From: Alkalibacillus haloalkaliphilus
GTDB lineage: Bacteria > Bacillota > Bacilli > Bacillales > Alkalibacillaceae
Length of the DNA: 64,000 nt
Assembly: GCF_007991275.1 (NCBI RefSeq)
Contig: NZ_BJYA01000012.1
Coordinates: forward strand, 93,401-157,400
Direction of reading: 5' to 3'
Numbering within the stretch: the stretch's first letter is position 1; every line of letters begins with the position of its first letter. A model generated the notes under the pieces. It saw nothing but the letters and a program-made list of their open reading frames with translations. It ran no database searches and was not told where the DNA came from. A program made the translations under genes and the position numbers. Shown here piece by piece: positions 1 through 8,220 of the stretch.

Positions 1-1
1 A

Positions 2-313
2 GAAGGTGTTGGGAAGCAATTACTTCAATATGCTGAGAGTCAATTAAAGGGTCAAGGTTATGAATACTTAGAGGCATGGACAAGAGATGATGACTGGGTT
101 AATCATTGGTATGAAAATCAAGGGTTTCAAAAGGCTAACTCCTATTATCAAGCATTTATTAGTGGTGAGCAAAGGCATGAATTCATTGGATCGAAACATT
201 CAGAAGTCACTGTATTATCTGCGTTTGCTCACTATATGGGACATGATGAAAGTGTTATTAATAAATTTGAGCGAGTTTATGAGTGTAATGGTTATGTTAA
301 AACGTTAAAATAG
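2..313 (+). CDS. GNAT-family N-acetyltransferase, C-terminal part (cut by window start)
   Basis: The frame is open from the window edge and ends at 313, giving 103 residues with no visible start. The opening residues EGVGKQLLQYAE match the acetyl-CoA-binding loop (Q/RxxGxG/A) and following helix of the GNAT fold, and WYENQGFQKANSYYQ matches the family's last strand-helix segment (YxxxGF). GNAT enzymes move an acetyl group from acetyl-CoA to an amine; the substrate cannot be told. The tail of about 50 residues after the GNAT core is not recognised. A strong terminator follows directly. The family call is fairly safe, the specific role unknown. Confidence 0.72.
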   Translation, partial: EGVGKQLLQYAESQLKGQGYEYLEAWTRDDDWVNHWYENQGFQKANSYYQAFISGEQRHEFIGSKHSEVTVLSAFAHYMGHDESVINKFERVYECNGYVKTLK

Positions 314-317
314 AACG

Positions 318-358
318 AGTAGCTCCTTATAGTATCACTAAGGAGCTACTTCTTTTTT
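318..358 (+). terminator. Rho-independent terminator after the acetyltransferase gene
   Basis: A 12-bp perfect stem (AGTAGCTCCTTA at 318-329, TAAGGAGCTACT at 339-350) is followed by a T-rich run. The hairpin also contains the stop codon of the minus-strand micro-toxin gene (346-348). On the minus strand the hairpin lacks a good T run. Confidence 0.85.
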
Positions 359-453
359 ATGATGGCGTTAATGATTTGGATGATTAGAGAAAGAAGCGCC
401 ACCACAAATGAACCGAACCCTAACATGACTAACAAAAATCCGTACGTTTCCAC
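346..453 (-). CDS. Small holin-like / TxpA-like membrane toxin, 35 aa
   Basis: A GTG start at 453 sits ten bases downstream of a strong ribosome binding site (GGAGGT) and encodes a 35-residue protein: (M)ETYGFLLVMLGFGSFV, then a hydrophobic stretch, ending in KKK. This is the pattern of the Bacillus putative holin-like toxins and of type I toxins such as TxpA, which share a TYexLxxMxxFxxF-like N-terminus, one membrane segment (about residues 5-32) and a lysine-rich end. Such peptides insert in the membrane and depolarise or lyse the cell. The gene converges on the acetyltransferase gene and its stop codon lies in that gene's terminator hairpin. Its promoter overlaps a LexA box. No antisense antitoxin RNA was identified. 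The family call is from recognition; toxicity is inference. Confidence 0.7.
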   Translation of the reverse strand: METYGFLLVMLGFGSFVVALLSLIIQIINAIIKKK

Positions 454-500
454 TAAAAGCAACACCTCCAAAGTTTTCCTCTCGCTATCGGGTTGTCTAT

Positions 501-529
501 ATTGTAAAACAAGAACATATGTTCGTAAA
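501..529 (-). promoter_or_regulatory. Promoter of the micro-toxin gene
   Basis: On the minus strand: -35 TTTACG (524-529), 17-bp spacer, -10 TACAAT (501-506). The predicted transcript start, near 494, leaves a leader of about 40 bases before the GTG start at 453. The spacer contains the LexA box. Confidence 0.55.
512..525. promoter_or_regulatory. LexA (SOS) operator candidate
   Basis: The sequence AGAACATATGTTCG differs at one position from the Gram-positive LexA/DinR palindrome CGAACNNNNGTTCG. It lies between the -10 and -35 of the minus-strand micro-toxin promoter, where a bound repressor would block RNA polymerase. The aconitase promoter candidate on the other strand is about 60 bp away and not overlapped. 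Confidence 0.7.
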
Positions 530-585
530 GTTAATCGAACAAAAAACGACTTATGTCCTATTTAGCTGTGTAAAATACATAACAG

Positions 586-614
586 TTGAGCATTATATTA
601 ATGGCGTGTATATC
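586..614 (+). promoter_or_regulatory. Possible sigma-A promoter of the aconitase gene
   Basis: TTGAGC (586-591), 17-bp spacer, TATATC (609-614). The match to consensus is moderate (4/6 in each hexamer). It would give a leader of about 85 bases before the GTG start at 708. Confidence 0.4.
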
Positions 615-707
615 GAGTAGTCGCGTTTAATAAAGTAGTGGTGTGGGTAAATTTAACAGTAAAGACACTTTTTTAACGAGCGGAAATAATAGAAAGGGGT
701 ATGTCTC

Positions 708-2672
708 GTGAAAATGAATGTGACACAAAAGTTGATTAAAGAGCATCTAGTCTCAGGGCAAATGAATCCAGGTGAAGAGATTGGGCTAAAAATTGATCAA
801 ACGTTAACACAAGATGCAACAGGTACTATGGTCATGTTAGAGCTTGAAGCTATGGGTGTTGATCAAGCTAAAACAGAAGCATCAGCACAGTATGTAGACC
901 ACAATTTAATTCAAGATGATTATCGAAATGCAGATGACCATATGTTTTTACGTAGTGCGGCTAATCGTTTCGGTCTTTATTATAGCCGTCCTGGTAATGG
1001 TGTTAGCCACCCGGTTCATATGCAGAAGCTAGCTGTGCCAGGTAAGACGTTACTCGGTTCAGATAGCCATACGTGCGCTAACGGTTGTATGGGGATGCTT
1101 GCGATGGGTGCTGGTGGTATTGATGTTGCCTTAGCTATTGCAGGAGAGCCTTATTACATTAAAATGCCACAAGTTTGGGGCGTTAAGTTAACAGGAAAGC
1201 TTCCGGATTGGGTTAGTGCTAAAGATGTTATTTTAGAAATGTTACGCCGTCATGATGTTAAAGGCGGTGTTGGAAAGGTCATTGAATATTACGGTCCTGG
1301 TGTTAAAGAATTATCAGCAATGGACCGCCATGTCATTGCCAACATGGGAGCAGAACTCGGCGCAACGGCAACCGTTTTCCCTTCAGACAAAGAGATTAAA
1401 AACTTCTTAAAAGTACAAGGAAGAGAAGAAGATTGGGTTGAAGTGACCGCTGACCGTGGAGCGAGCTATGACCTTCATGAAGAAATTGACTTATCGAGTC
1501 TTGAGCCGTTAATCGCAAAACCATCAAGCCCAGGTAACGTAGTACCAGTTACTGAAGTGGCAGGCGAACCGATTTATCAATCTTATATCGGTTCATCAGC
1601 TAACCCAGGTTACCGAGACTTTGCCATTGTTGCAGAGGTTGTTAAAGGAAAGCATGTAGCACAAGGCCTTTCGTTAGATATTAACCCATCATCTCGACAA
1701 ATTTTAACGCAATTAGTCGATGATGGACATATTGCAAGTCTTTTGTCGGCTGGTGGAAGGCTTCACCAAGCTGGTTGTAACGGTTGTATCGGAATGGGGC
1801 AAGCGCCGGCATCTGGGCGTAACAGCTTAAGAACAACGCCTCGTAACTTCCCAGGACGATCAGGTACTAAAGAGGATAGCGTGTTTTTATGTAGCCCAGA
1901 AACAGCAGCAGCTTCAGCGTTAACGGGGGAAATTACCGACCCAAGAACGTTAGAAATGGATTATCCTAAAGTAAAAGAGCCGACAAAAGTTGATTTTGAA
2001 AAAGAAAAAGGTATGTTAGAAGAGCCATTAACATCAGCTGATGGTTTAACAGTTGAGTTAGAGAAGGGGCCTAACATTAGTTCAATTCCAAACATGGCTC
2101 CATTACAAGACAACTTTGAGGTACCTGTCTTATTGAAGATGGGCGATAACATTTCAACTGATGAAATATTAGCCGGTGGTTCGCGTGTTTTACCTTACCG
2201 TAGTAACTTGCCGAAAATCAGTACATTTACATTTGAAATTGTTGATGACAATTACTACGAGCGTGCTATGGAGCTTCGTGACGATGGAGGCCATGCGGTT
2301 GTCGGTGGATACAACTACGGTCAAGGCTCTAGCCGTGAACACGCAGCGTTAGCTCCACGCTATCTAGGATTAAAAGCTGTCATTGTGAAAGACTTTGCTC
2401 GTATTCACTTGCAGAATTTAATTAACTTCGGCATATTGCCATTAACGTTTGTAGACGAATCAGAATTCGACAAAATCGAGCAAGGCGCCGTATTAGAATT
2501 TGAAAACGTTCGTGACAAGATCCAAGAGTCAAACGAATTTGAAGTTGGCGTTAGAGGTAAAGCTGAAAAAGTTAAAGTAAAGCATAGTTTAACAGATCGT
2601 CATTTGGACATAATACTAGCAGGAGGCATTATTAATTGGGTTAAAAACAAACAACAAGAAAGTGGTGTCTAA
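708..2672 (+). CDS. acn: Aconitate hydratase, Aquifex-type
   Basis: A 654-residue aconitase that isomerises citrate to isocitrate in the TCA cycle using a 4Fe-4S cluster. Cluster ligands are visible as the Cys in SDSHTCANGC (about residue 122) and the two Cys in CNGCIGMG (about residues 358-361). The C-terminal swivel domain contains GGYNYGQGSSREHAALAPRY (about residues 529-548), the usual substrate-loop motif. The length and N-terminus fit the shorter Aquifex/mitochondrial-like type rather than the ~900-residue CitB/AcnA usual in Bacillus. The GTG start is preceded by AGAAAGGGG at good spacing. The next gene starts at the base after the stop codon. Confidence 0.93.
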   Translation: MKMNVTQKLIKEHLVSGQMNPGEEIGLKIDQTLTQDATGTMVMLELEAMGVDQAKTEASAQYVDHNLIQDDYRNADDHMFLRSAANRFGLYYSRPGNGVSHPVHMQKLAVPGKTLLGSDSHTCANGCMGMLAMGAGGIDVALAIAGEPYYIKMPQVWGVKLTGKLPDWVSAKDVILEMLRRHDVKGGVGKVIEYYGPGVKELSAMDRHVIANMGAELGATATVFPSDKEIKNFLKVQGREEDWVEVTADRGASYDLHEEIDLSSLEPLIAKPSSPGNVVPVTEVAGEPIYQSYIGSSANPGYRDFAIVAEVVKGKHVAQGLSLDINPSSRQILTQLVDDGHIASLLSAGGRLHQAGCNGCIGMGQAPASGRNSLRTTPRNFPGRSGTKEDSVFLCSPETAAASALTGEITDPRTLEMDYPKVKEPTKVDFEKEKGMLEEPLTSADGLTVELEKGPNISSIPNMAPLQDNFEVPVLLKMGDNISTDEILAGGSRVLPYRSNLPKISTFTFEIVDDNYYERAMELRDDGGHAVVGGYNYGQGSSREHAALAPRYLGLKAVIVKDFARIHLQNLINFGILPLTFVDESEFDKIEQGAVLEFENVRDKIQESNEFEVGVRGKAEKVKVKHSLTDRHLDIILAGGIINWVKNKQQESGV

Positions 2673-2849
2673 ATGGGTTCACAACAGTTTCGTTGCAAAG
2701 CATGTGATGGTGCTGGACTATTAATGGACGATGAAGAATGGCGCTACACGTGTACTGTCTGTAGTGGAGATGGTTATGTTTCGAAGTATGAAAGTCAACA
2801 AGGAAGCCGTATTAATGAAGTTGATGAAAACAATCGAATATTAGATTAA
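2673..2849 (+). CDS. Small DnaJ-type zinc-finger protein, 58 aa
   Basis: The ATG follows the aconitase stop codon with no gap, so translation is probably coupled; the upstream region AAAGTGGTG is only a weak ribosome binding site. The protein carries two CxxCxGxG repeats, CKACDGAG and CTVCSGDG (about residues 8-15 and 27-34), the same motif that binds zinc in the DnaJ cysteine-rich domain, followed by a short acidic tail. This suggests a single zinc site in a free-standing mini-domain. The function is unknown. Its position makes a role connected with aconitase (for example folding) conceivable, but this is speculation. Confidence 0.75.
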   Translation: MGSQQFRCKACDGAGLLMDDEEWRYTCTVCSGDGYVSKYESQQGSRINEVDENNRILD

Positions 2850-2864
2850 TCCTGTAAAGACAAT

Positions 2865-2897
2865 AAAAGCACTGATCATCTTATGATCAGTGCTTTT
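2865..2897. terminator. Bidirectional terminator between aconitase and xylosidase genes
   Basis: AAAAGCACTGATCA ... TGATCAGTGCTTTT forms a near-perfect 14-bp stem with a short loop and U runs on both strands. It serves the convergent genes ending at 2849 (+) and 2902 (-). Confidence 0.9.
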
Positions 2898-2901
2898 ATA
2901 T

Positions 2902-4506
2902 TTAAGATTCTTGGTAAAGGAAGTAGTCGAAGTCTGCGTGTAGTTTTTCTCCAGAAGTATCTTGACATTGCATACCAACAAATGCCCCTGTAAAGAAACC
3001 TCCACCTTGAATGTAGTCATCCGATAGCTTGTAAGAGTGAAAATCAATAGGAATTCTCACCCAATGATCTCCATCAAAAGAATAGTGATAATGGTATAGA
3101 TTAGTACTTACTTCTACACGTAAGTAAATGTAGTTAGTTTCATCTGGAATTGCTATAACTTCGTTTTTAAGTGGTCGATCAAATTCAAAATTATCGCAAA
3201 CTGTAAGGTCAAGAATTCTCCCTTTCTCTTCATGCCATGTAACTTGTAAAGCTGACCAATTTTGTGTGTTGTAATAATTAACAAGGCCTGCAGCTTGTTG
3301 AAATGATTGCGGATTAAAACTCAATTTCGTTTCAGCAGTAAAGTTAAAATGTTCCCAGCGTCTTGCAATAAAAGATTGTGTAAATTTAGATGTTAAAGAT
3401 TCATTTCCATACAATCGTAAATGACCAGGTAGCTCTGTTAAAGACATATTATTTTCTAATGGAATTCTTAGTGACTGAAAGTGTGGGTTTAATTCTTGCT
3501 GGTTAAAGTCATCTTTTCTGGGATAATCTTTTTTCCACTTCACTTCTTCTATGTCAGGCCCTTTAATTTGTAACGATGGTTCATTTCCACCAACAACGTA
3601 TGGCCAGTCATTTTTCCATTCCAAACGTTGTATAGCTGTTTCTCTTCCTAATGGGCAGAAACCTCTAGGATCTAAAAGAGGTTGTTCATCTTTAGGTAAT
3701 GGGCGACCTGTAAGATGAACAAGGAACCATTCATCGGTGTGTGTTTTCACAATTGAAGCATGCCCTGCTTTTTGTAAAGGATTTCTAGGGTATGGAAAAG
3801 ATGTTATTAACGGATTTTCTGGGTGAACTTCATAAGGACCATACAAGCTTTTTGAACGAGCTATAGTTGCTTGGTGATCGTATTTTGTACCGCCTTCAGC
3901 TGTTAGTAAGTAGTAGTATCCATTCTCTTTATAGATGTGAGGTGCTTCTGTTAGCTTTACATCTGTTCCTTTAAAAATCACTTTTTTATCACCTATCAGT
4001 TTCTCGTCTTTAACACTATATTCTTGTAGCACTATACCATAAAAATTATGGTTGGGTAGTCGGTGGTCCCACATCATATTAACAAGGTACTTTCTTCCGT
4101 CATCATCATGAAATAAAGAAGGATCGAAACCAGAACTGTTTAAGGTGACTGGCTCTGACCATTCACCATCAATTTGGTTACAGGTAACAAGGTAATTATG
4201 ACAGTCTTTCCACTGACCTTCAGTTACTTTAACATCAGTATAGATAAGCCAAAACTTTCCATCACTATATGATAGAGCAGGTGCCCATACACCACCAGAA
4301 TCAGGGTTACCTTGCATGTTTAATTGACTTATTCGGTTTAAAGGTCTTGAAACAAGTCTCCAGTTTTTTAAGTCTTTTGAATGGTATATACCTACACCAG
4401 GAAACCATTCAAATGTAGAGACAGCGATGTAGTAATCTTCTCCAGCTCGACATATGCTTGGGTCAGGGTTGAACCCCTTCAAGATTGGATTTTTAATGTT
4501 TGACAT
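2902..4506 (-). CDS. xynB: Beta-xylosidase, glycoside hydrolase family 43
   Basis: A 534-residue GH43 enzyme that removes xylose from xylo-oligosaccharides; there is no signal peptide, so it acts in the cytoplasm on imported oligosaccharides. The N-terminal five-bladed propeller shows the catalytic base Asp in [10 protein letters not shown] (about residue 14), the second Asp in [14 protein letters not shown], and the acid Glu in LTEAPHIYK. About 190 C-terminal residues form the beta-sandwich seen in family members that act on xylose oligomers. The ATG at 4506 is preferred because AGAGGTG lies just upstream; a GTG at 4515 overlaps that site. It is probably cotranscribed with the upstream regulator gene xylR, 37 bases away. 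Some GH43 members also act on arabinosides. Confidence 0.9.
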   Translation of the reverse strand: MSNIKNPILKGFNPDPSICRAGEDYYIAVSTFEWFPGVGIYHSKDLKNWRLVSRPLNRISQLNMQGNPDSGGVWAPALSYSDGKFWLIYTDVKVTEGQWKDCHNYLVTCNQIDGEWSEPVTLNSSGFDPSLFHDDDGRKYLVNMMWDHRLPNHNFYGIVLQEYSVKDEKLIGDKKVIFKGTDVKLTEAPHIYKENGYYYLLTAEGGTKYDHQATIARSKSLYGPYEVHPENPLITSFPYPRNPLQKAGHASIVKTHTDEWFLVHLTGRPLPKDEQPLLDPRGFCPLGRETAIQRLEWKNDWPYVVGGNEPSLQIKGPDIEEVKWKKDYPRKDDFNQQELNPHFQSLRIPLENNMSLTELPGHLRLYGNESLTSKFTQSFIARRWEHFNFTAETKLSFNPQSFQQAAGLVNYYNTQNWSALQVTWHEEKGRILDLTVCDNFEFDRPLKNEVIAIPDETNYIYLRVEVSTNLYHYHYSFDGDHWVRIPIDFHSYKLSDDYIQGGGFFTGAFVGMQCQDTSGEKLHADFDYFLYQES

Positions 4507-4543
4507 ATTCTTCACCTCTAATTATAGATTTATTGGTTAACAT

Positions 4544-5722
4544 TTAATTTGTAAGTTGATTTTTCGAAAAGAAACTATCAGTTACAAAGGCAGACACTCC
4601 TAAAGCGGCTGACTTTTTTTCTAACATAGAAAAATGAAGCTGTAAGTCTTTCTGGTGTGATACTAATGGGTGTGTACTTATGTTTTGTTTTAAAGGTTCT
4701 TCAAGCCAATTCTGTAGTGTAGCTAAACGATTACCAATGATGATCTGCTCAGGGTTATAACTGTTAATGATATTATTTAGCCCGACTAATATATAGTCGC
4801 TTAGTTTATTAATTATTTTAAGGGCTTGTTCGTTTTCATTTTCAGCTAGTGAGATTAGCCATTCTAATGTTTTTTCTTCTGGATTGCCTTTAATGATATT
4901 GTACTCGAGAGCCATATTAATAAGAGATTGTTCAGAGGCATATAACTCCCAACACCCTTTATTTCCACAATTGCATAAAGGACCATTCATATTAATAGTC
5001 ATATGTCCAACCTCTCCTGTAAGTCCATTGTGCCCTTCATGAAGCTTTCCGTTTAATATGAAACCAGCACCGATACCGATACCAATGCTAATGTAGACAA
5101 TATCATTATACGGTTTTCCTGCACCGAATTTCTTTTCACCATAAGCCCCGGCATTTGCTTCGTTCTGAATGACAACAGGGGTATTGTACTTTTCTTCCAC
5201 TAACTTCTTAAGGTCAACATTTTTCCAGCTAATGTTAGGAGCCATTAATACTCTACCGTTTTTTACTAAACCAGGAACTCCAATACCTATTCCTATAACT
5301 CCATAAGGGCTTTTGGGGAGTGAAACAATTAGTTCATCAATGATTGAGTAAGTTTCATTAAGCGTTTCTTCAAATGTTAAGTTACCAATCTTGGTAAATT
5401 GTTCATTGTGAATGTTCCCTTGCAGATCTGTTACAACGGCCAAGATATAGTTAACTCCAATATCAATACCCAAAGAGTACCCTGCTGATTCATTGAATAA
5501 AAGCATTACAGGCCTGCGCCCACCACTTGAAGTACCTGGGCCCGACTCGAGAATTAAATGTTGGTCTAGTAAATCGTTCACAAGAGAGGAGACAGTTCCT
5601 TTGTTCAACCCAGTCTTGATAGCGGTATCCGCTCTAGAAATGGGGGAGTGCTCTCTAATACAGTTTAAAACTAAAGACTTGTTCCTTTCTTTCACTACGT
5701 ATTGATTGTAAGTTGTTATCAT
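4544..5722 (-). CDS. xylR: ROK-family xylose repressor XylR
   Basis: A 392-residue regulator. Residues about 14-60 form a winged helix-turn-helix (SLVLNCIREHSPISRADTA..GLNKGTVSSLVNDLL); the rest is a ROK domain with the GIGIGVPG sugar-binding loop and the zinc-type motif CNCGNKGCWE (about residues 234-243). XylR represses xylose genes and releases DNA when xylose binds. It is divergent from the sugar importer, and two inverted repeats resembling XylR operators lie at 5807-5827 and 9769-9786. The ribosome binding site is weak (AAAGTGTG), which suits a repressor made in small amounts. Confidence 0.88.
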   Translation of the reverse strand: MITTYNQYVVKERNKSLVLNCIREHSPISRADTAIKTGLNKGTVSSLVNDLLDQHLILESGPGTSSGGRRPVMLLFNESAGYSLGIDIGVNYILAVVTDLQGNIHNEQFTKIGNLTFEETLNETYSIIDELIVSLPKSPYGVIGIGIGVPGLVKNGRVLMAPNISWKNVDLKKLVEEKYNTPVVIQNEANAGAYGEKKFGAGKPYNDIVYISIGIGIGAGFILNGKLHEGHNGLTGEVGHMTINMNGPLCNCGNKGCWELYASEQSLINMALEYNIIKGNPEEKTLEWLISLAENENEQALKIINKLSDYILVGLNNIINSYNPEQIIIGNRLATLQNWLEEPLKQNISTHPLVSHQKDLQLHFSMLEKKSAALGVSAFVTDSFFSKNQLTN

Positions 5723-5745
5723 AATGTAATCACACTTTCTTTAAA

Positions 5746-5775
5746 ATATTAGACTAAATAAATAATGTCTGCCAA
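5746..5775 (-). promoter_or_regulatory. Promoter of xylR-xynB
   Basis: Minus strand: -35 TTGGCA (5770-5775), 18-bp spacer, -10 TAATAT (5746-5751), about 25 bases before the xylR start. It lies back to back with the importer promoter. Confidence 0.5.
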
Positions 5776-5805
5776 TTTAAACTATTTCAATAATTTTATT
5801 ATACA
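5776..5805 (+). promoter_or_regulatory. Promoter of the sugar importer operon
   Basis: -35 TTTAAA (5776-5781), 18-bp spacer, -10 TATACA (5800-5805). The candidate XylR operator starts two bases downstream, covering the likely transcript start. Confidence 0.45.
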
Positions 5806-5806
5806 C

Positions 5807-5827
5807 TTTGTTTATCCACTAGACAAA
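5807..5827. promoter_or_regulatory. Candidate XylR operator 1
   Basis: An inverted repeat with half-sites TTTGTTTA and TAGACAAA separated by five bases (one mismatch in eight). The half-site resembles the GTTTGTTT..AAACAAAC type of Bacillus xyl operator. It lies at the start site of the importer promoter and between the divergent genes. Confidence 0.6.
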
Positions 5828-5901
5828 CAATGTTTACCATGGTAATATTTACTTAATGTTTGAAAATGAAGATTTTTCTAATAATTTTAAGGGGGAAGAA
5901 G

Positions 5902-7209
5902 ATGAAGAAATTTAAATGGTTGTCTGCTTTTTTGATTTTATTGTTAGGTAGTCTTTTATTATTTGCATGTAGTGAAGATGGTGAAGGTGATGAGGAAGTT
6001 GGCAGTAGTGAAGACGATGAAGTAATAGAATTCATGCACTTATGGCCAGAAGGAAGTTCAGCCCAGCATTATAGAATAGTCAATGAAATTATTGAGGACT
6101 TTGAGGAAGAACATCCAAATAAAACTGTTGACTTACAGGTTTACAGTAATGAACAATACAAAGATCAAATAACAGTATTATCTTCTGCTAATGAACTGCC
6201 TGATGTAGGAATGACATGGGCGGCTGGTTATATGGAACCTTTTGTAAGCGGTAACATGTTTGCGGAACTTGATGATATGTTAGATGAAGGTCTTCGAGAT
6301 GAATTTGTTGCGGGAACTCTAGAGGCGTTTGAATTAGATGGTGTCTCATATGGCCTTCCATTGGAGTTAAATACAACTTATGTTTTTTATAATAAGAACA
6401 TCTTTGATGAGCATGGCTTGGAAAAACCAGATACGTATGAGGATTTACAAGAAATCATCTCAGTTTTAAATGAAAATAATGTTGAACCTATATCTTTAGG
6501 TAATAGAGATCGTTGGACAGGTTCAATGTGGTACATGTATTTTGCAGACCGAATTGGTGGTTCTGATGTCCTTACAGAAGCAATTAATGGTGAAAGGTCT
6601 TTTGAGGACCCAGCTTTAGTAGAAGCAGCAGAAAAGGTACAAGAGATGGTAACAAATGACTCATTTAATAGTGGGTTTAACGGAATGGCAAATGAAGAAG
6701 CAAGTAGTATGTTTATGAATGATCAAGCTGCAATGTATATGATTGCAACATGGGATTTACCGAACTTTACAACCAATGAGGATATACCACAAGAGTTCAG
6801 AGATTCTGTTGATTACTTTAAATTCCCAACTGTTGAAGGATCAGGTGATACGAATAGTTTTGTAGGTGGTCCAGGAGTTGGGTTGTTTGTAAGTGAAAAT
6901 TCAGAGGTTAAAGATGCTGCTTTGGAATTTTCGTCTTTCTTTATACAGGAATGGGGAGAAAGGTCAGTTACTGAAGCTGGTGTTATTCCAGGTACGATAG
7001 TGGATGGTGAATCGTTAGATCTTCCAGATATGTATGTTGAAGTTTTAGAAGATCTCGAAAATGCAACAAACTTAACACTATATGCTGATGTGCAAATGAG
7101 TGCGGGTGTTGCTGATCGACACTTAGAGTTAATTCAAGCGTTATTTGGATTAGAAATTACAGCTGAAGAGTTTGCAGAAGAGCATGAAAATGCACTTTCA
7201 GAAGAATAG
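5902..7209 (+). CDS. Sugar ABC transporter substrate-binding lipoprotein
   Basis: A 435-residue family 1 extracellular solute-binding protein that captures a sugar outside the membrane for the two permeases that follow. The N-terminus MKKFKWLSAFLILLLGSLLL ends in the lipobox FAC, so it is lipid-anchored; an acidic linker follows. The start at 5902 has AAGGGGGAAG upstream; 14 extra in-frame residues upstream lack a signal-peptide shape. Its place beside xylR, a xylosidase and xylAB makes xylose, xylo-oligosaccharides or a related pentoside the probable ligand. The substrate is inference. Confidence 0.88.
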   Translation: MKKFKWLSAFLILLLGSLLLFACSEDGEGDEEVGSSEDDEVIEFMHLWPEGSSAQHYRIVNEIIEDFEEEHPNKTVDLQVYSNEQYKDQITVLSSANELPDVGMTWAAGYMEPFVSGNMFAELDDMLDEGLRDEFVAGTLEAFELDGVSYGLPLELNTTYVFYNKNIFDEHGLEKPDTYEDLQEIISVLNENNVEPISLGNRDRWTGSMWYMYFADRIGGSDVLTEAINGERSFEDPALVEAAEKVQEMVTNDSFNSGFNGMANEEASSMFMNDQAAMYMIATWDLPNFTTNEDIPQEFRDSVDYFKFPTVEGSGDTNSFVGGPGVGLFVSENSEVKDAALEFSSFFIQEWGERSVTEAGVIPGTIVDGESLDLPDMYVEVLEDLENATNLTLYADVQMSAGVADRHLELIQALFGLEITAEEFAEEHENALSEE

Positions 7210-7233
7210 AAAATACTGATTACAATTAATAGG

Positions 7234-7304
7234 GATGAACTAATGCATACCTTACTTCATCAAATGAAAATACATCAATGAAAGGGTGGATTAGTCATCC
7301 CCAC
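7234..7304 (+). other. Stem-loops between importer lipoprotein and permease genes
   Basis: Two short inverted repeats (GATGAA..TTCATC at 7234-7261 and GTGGAT..ATCCCCAC near 7287-7303) lie in the 115-base gap. Neither has a T run. Such hairpins often protect or reduce downstream mRNA so that the binding protein is made in excess over permeases; this is inference. Confidence 0.35.
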
Positions 7305-7324
7305 TTCTTTATATGGGGGTGAGA

Positions 7325-8206
7325 ATGGTGAACAAAGTCATGTCAAATAAGTGGTTTATAATCCTTTACTTATTTCCTGCGTTTTTTCTAGTAGCTGTTT
7401 TAATTTTTATTCCACTATTACTAACAGGATATTATGGGCTTATGGATTGGGATGGAATAGGTGAAATGGAATTTATAGGTCTTGAAAACTACATTAACGT
7501 AGTTCAAGATCCTAGGTTTTGGGAAAGTGCTGCACATTCATTTTTATTAGCTTTATTTTCGACTTTAAGCTTAGCAATTTACTTAGCTATTGCGATGATC
7601 TTAGCTTCCAAAATTAAAGGTGCAGATTTATTAAGGAAAATTTATTTAATACCGATGCTATTATCTTCGGTTGCAATTGCACAACTATGGATTAAAGTGT
7701 ACAACCCGTCTAATGGGATGTTAAATACAGTTCTTCATTGGTTCGGAGTTGAAAATCCACCACTATGGCTAGCTGACCCAAATATAGTTTTATATTCAAT
7801 TTTTATCCCTATATTGTGGCAGTATGCAGGGTTTTACATTTTAATATATTTTGCAGCTTTAAAAAACATCCCAGATACAATTGTTGAGGCAGCAAAAATT
7901 GATGGTGCTTCACCTTTGCAAGTTGCTCTTCAAATTAAACTTCCATTAATTATGGGTGTTGTTAAAGTAACTATAGTATTAGCAATTGTTGGTTCTCTTA
8001 AGTATTTTGACTTAATTTATGTAATGACTGGAGGAGGACCTAATGGTGCAAGTGAAGTCATGGCTTCTTACATGTATAAATTAGCCTTCTCAAACAATGA
8101 CTTCGGTTATGGTAGCTCTGTAGGGTTTATGCTACTGCTAATCACACTTCTTGTAACAATTATTGTTAGGAAGTTCACCGCTTCAAAAGAAGAAATTCAA
8201 TATTAA
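7325..8206 (+). CDS. Sugar ABC transporter permease 1 (MalF-like)
   Basis: A 293-residue integral membrane permease of the carbohydrate importer class, with about six membrane segments. The cytoplasmic coupling (EAA) loop is seen as EAAKIDGASPLQVALQIKLP (about residues 193-212), the contact site for the ATPase. The ATG at 7325 lies five bases after GGGGG; a further upstream in-frame ATG at 7313 precedes that site. It pairs with the next gene. No ATP-binding gene lies in the cluster, so a shared MsmX-type ATPase elsewhere is probably used. Confidence 0.88.
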   Translation: MVNKVMSNKWFIILYLFPAFFLVAVLIFIPLLLTGYYGLMDWDGIGEMEFIGLENYINVVQDPRFWESAAHSFLLALFSTLSLAIYLAIAMILASKIKGADLLRKIYLIPMLLSSVAIAQLWIKVYNPSNGMLNTVLHWFGVENPPLWLADPNIVLYSIFIPILWQYAGFYILIYFAALKNIPDTIVEAAKIDGASPLQVALQIKLPLIMGVVKVTIVLAIVGSLKYFDLIYVMTGGGPNGASEVMASYMYKLAFSNNDFGYGSSVGFMLLLITLLVTIIVRKFTASKEEIQY

Positions 8207-8220
8207 AGGGAGGTTTTGTG

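Noticed and set aside
359..565. 68-aa plus-strand frame
   Set aside because: It is antisense to the micro-toxin, lacks a ribosome binding site, and its composition looks random; the minus-strand frame has the better evidence.
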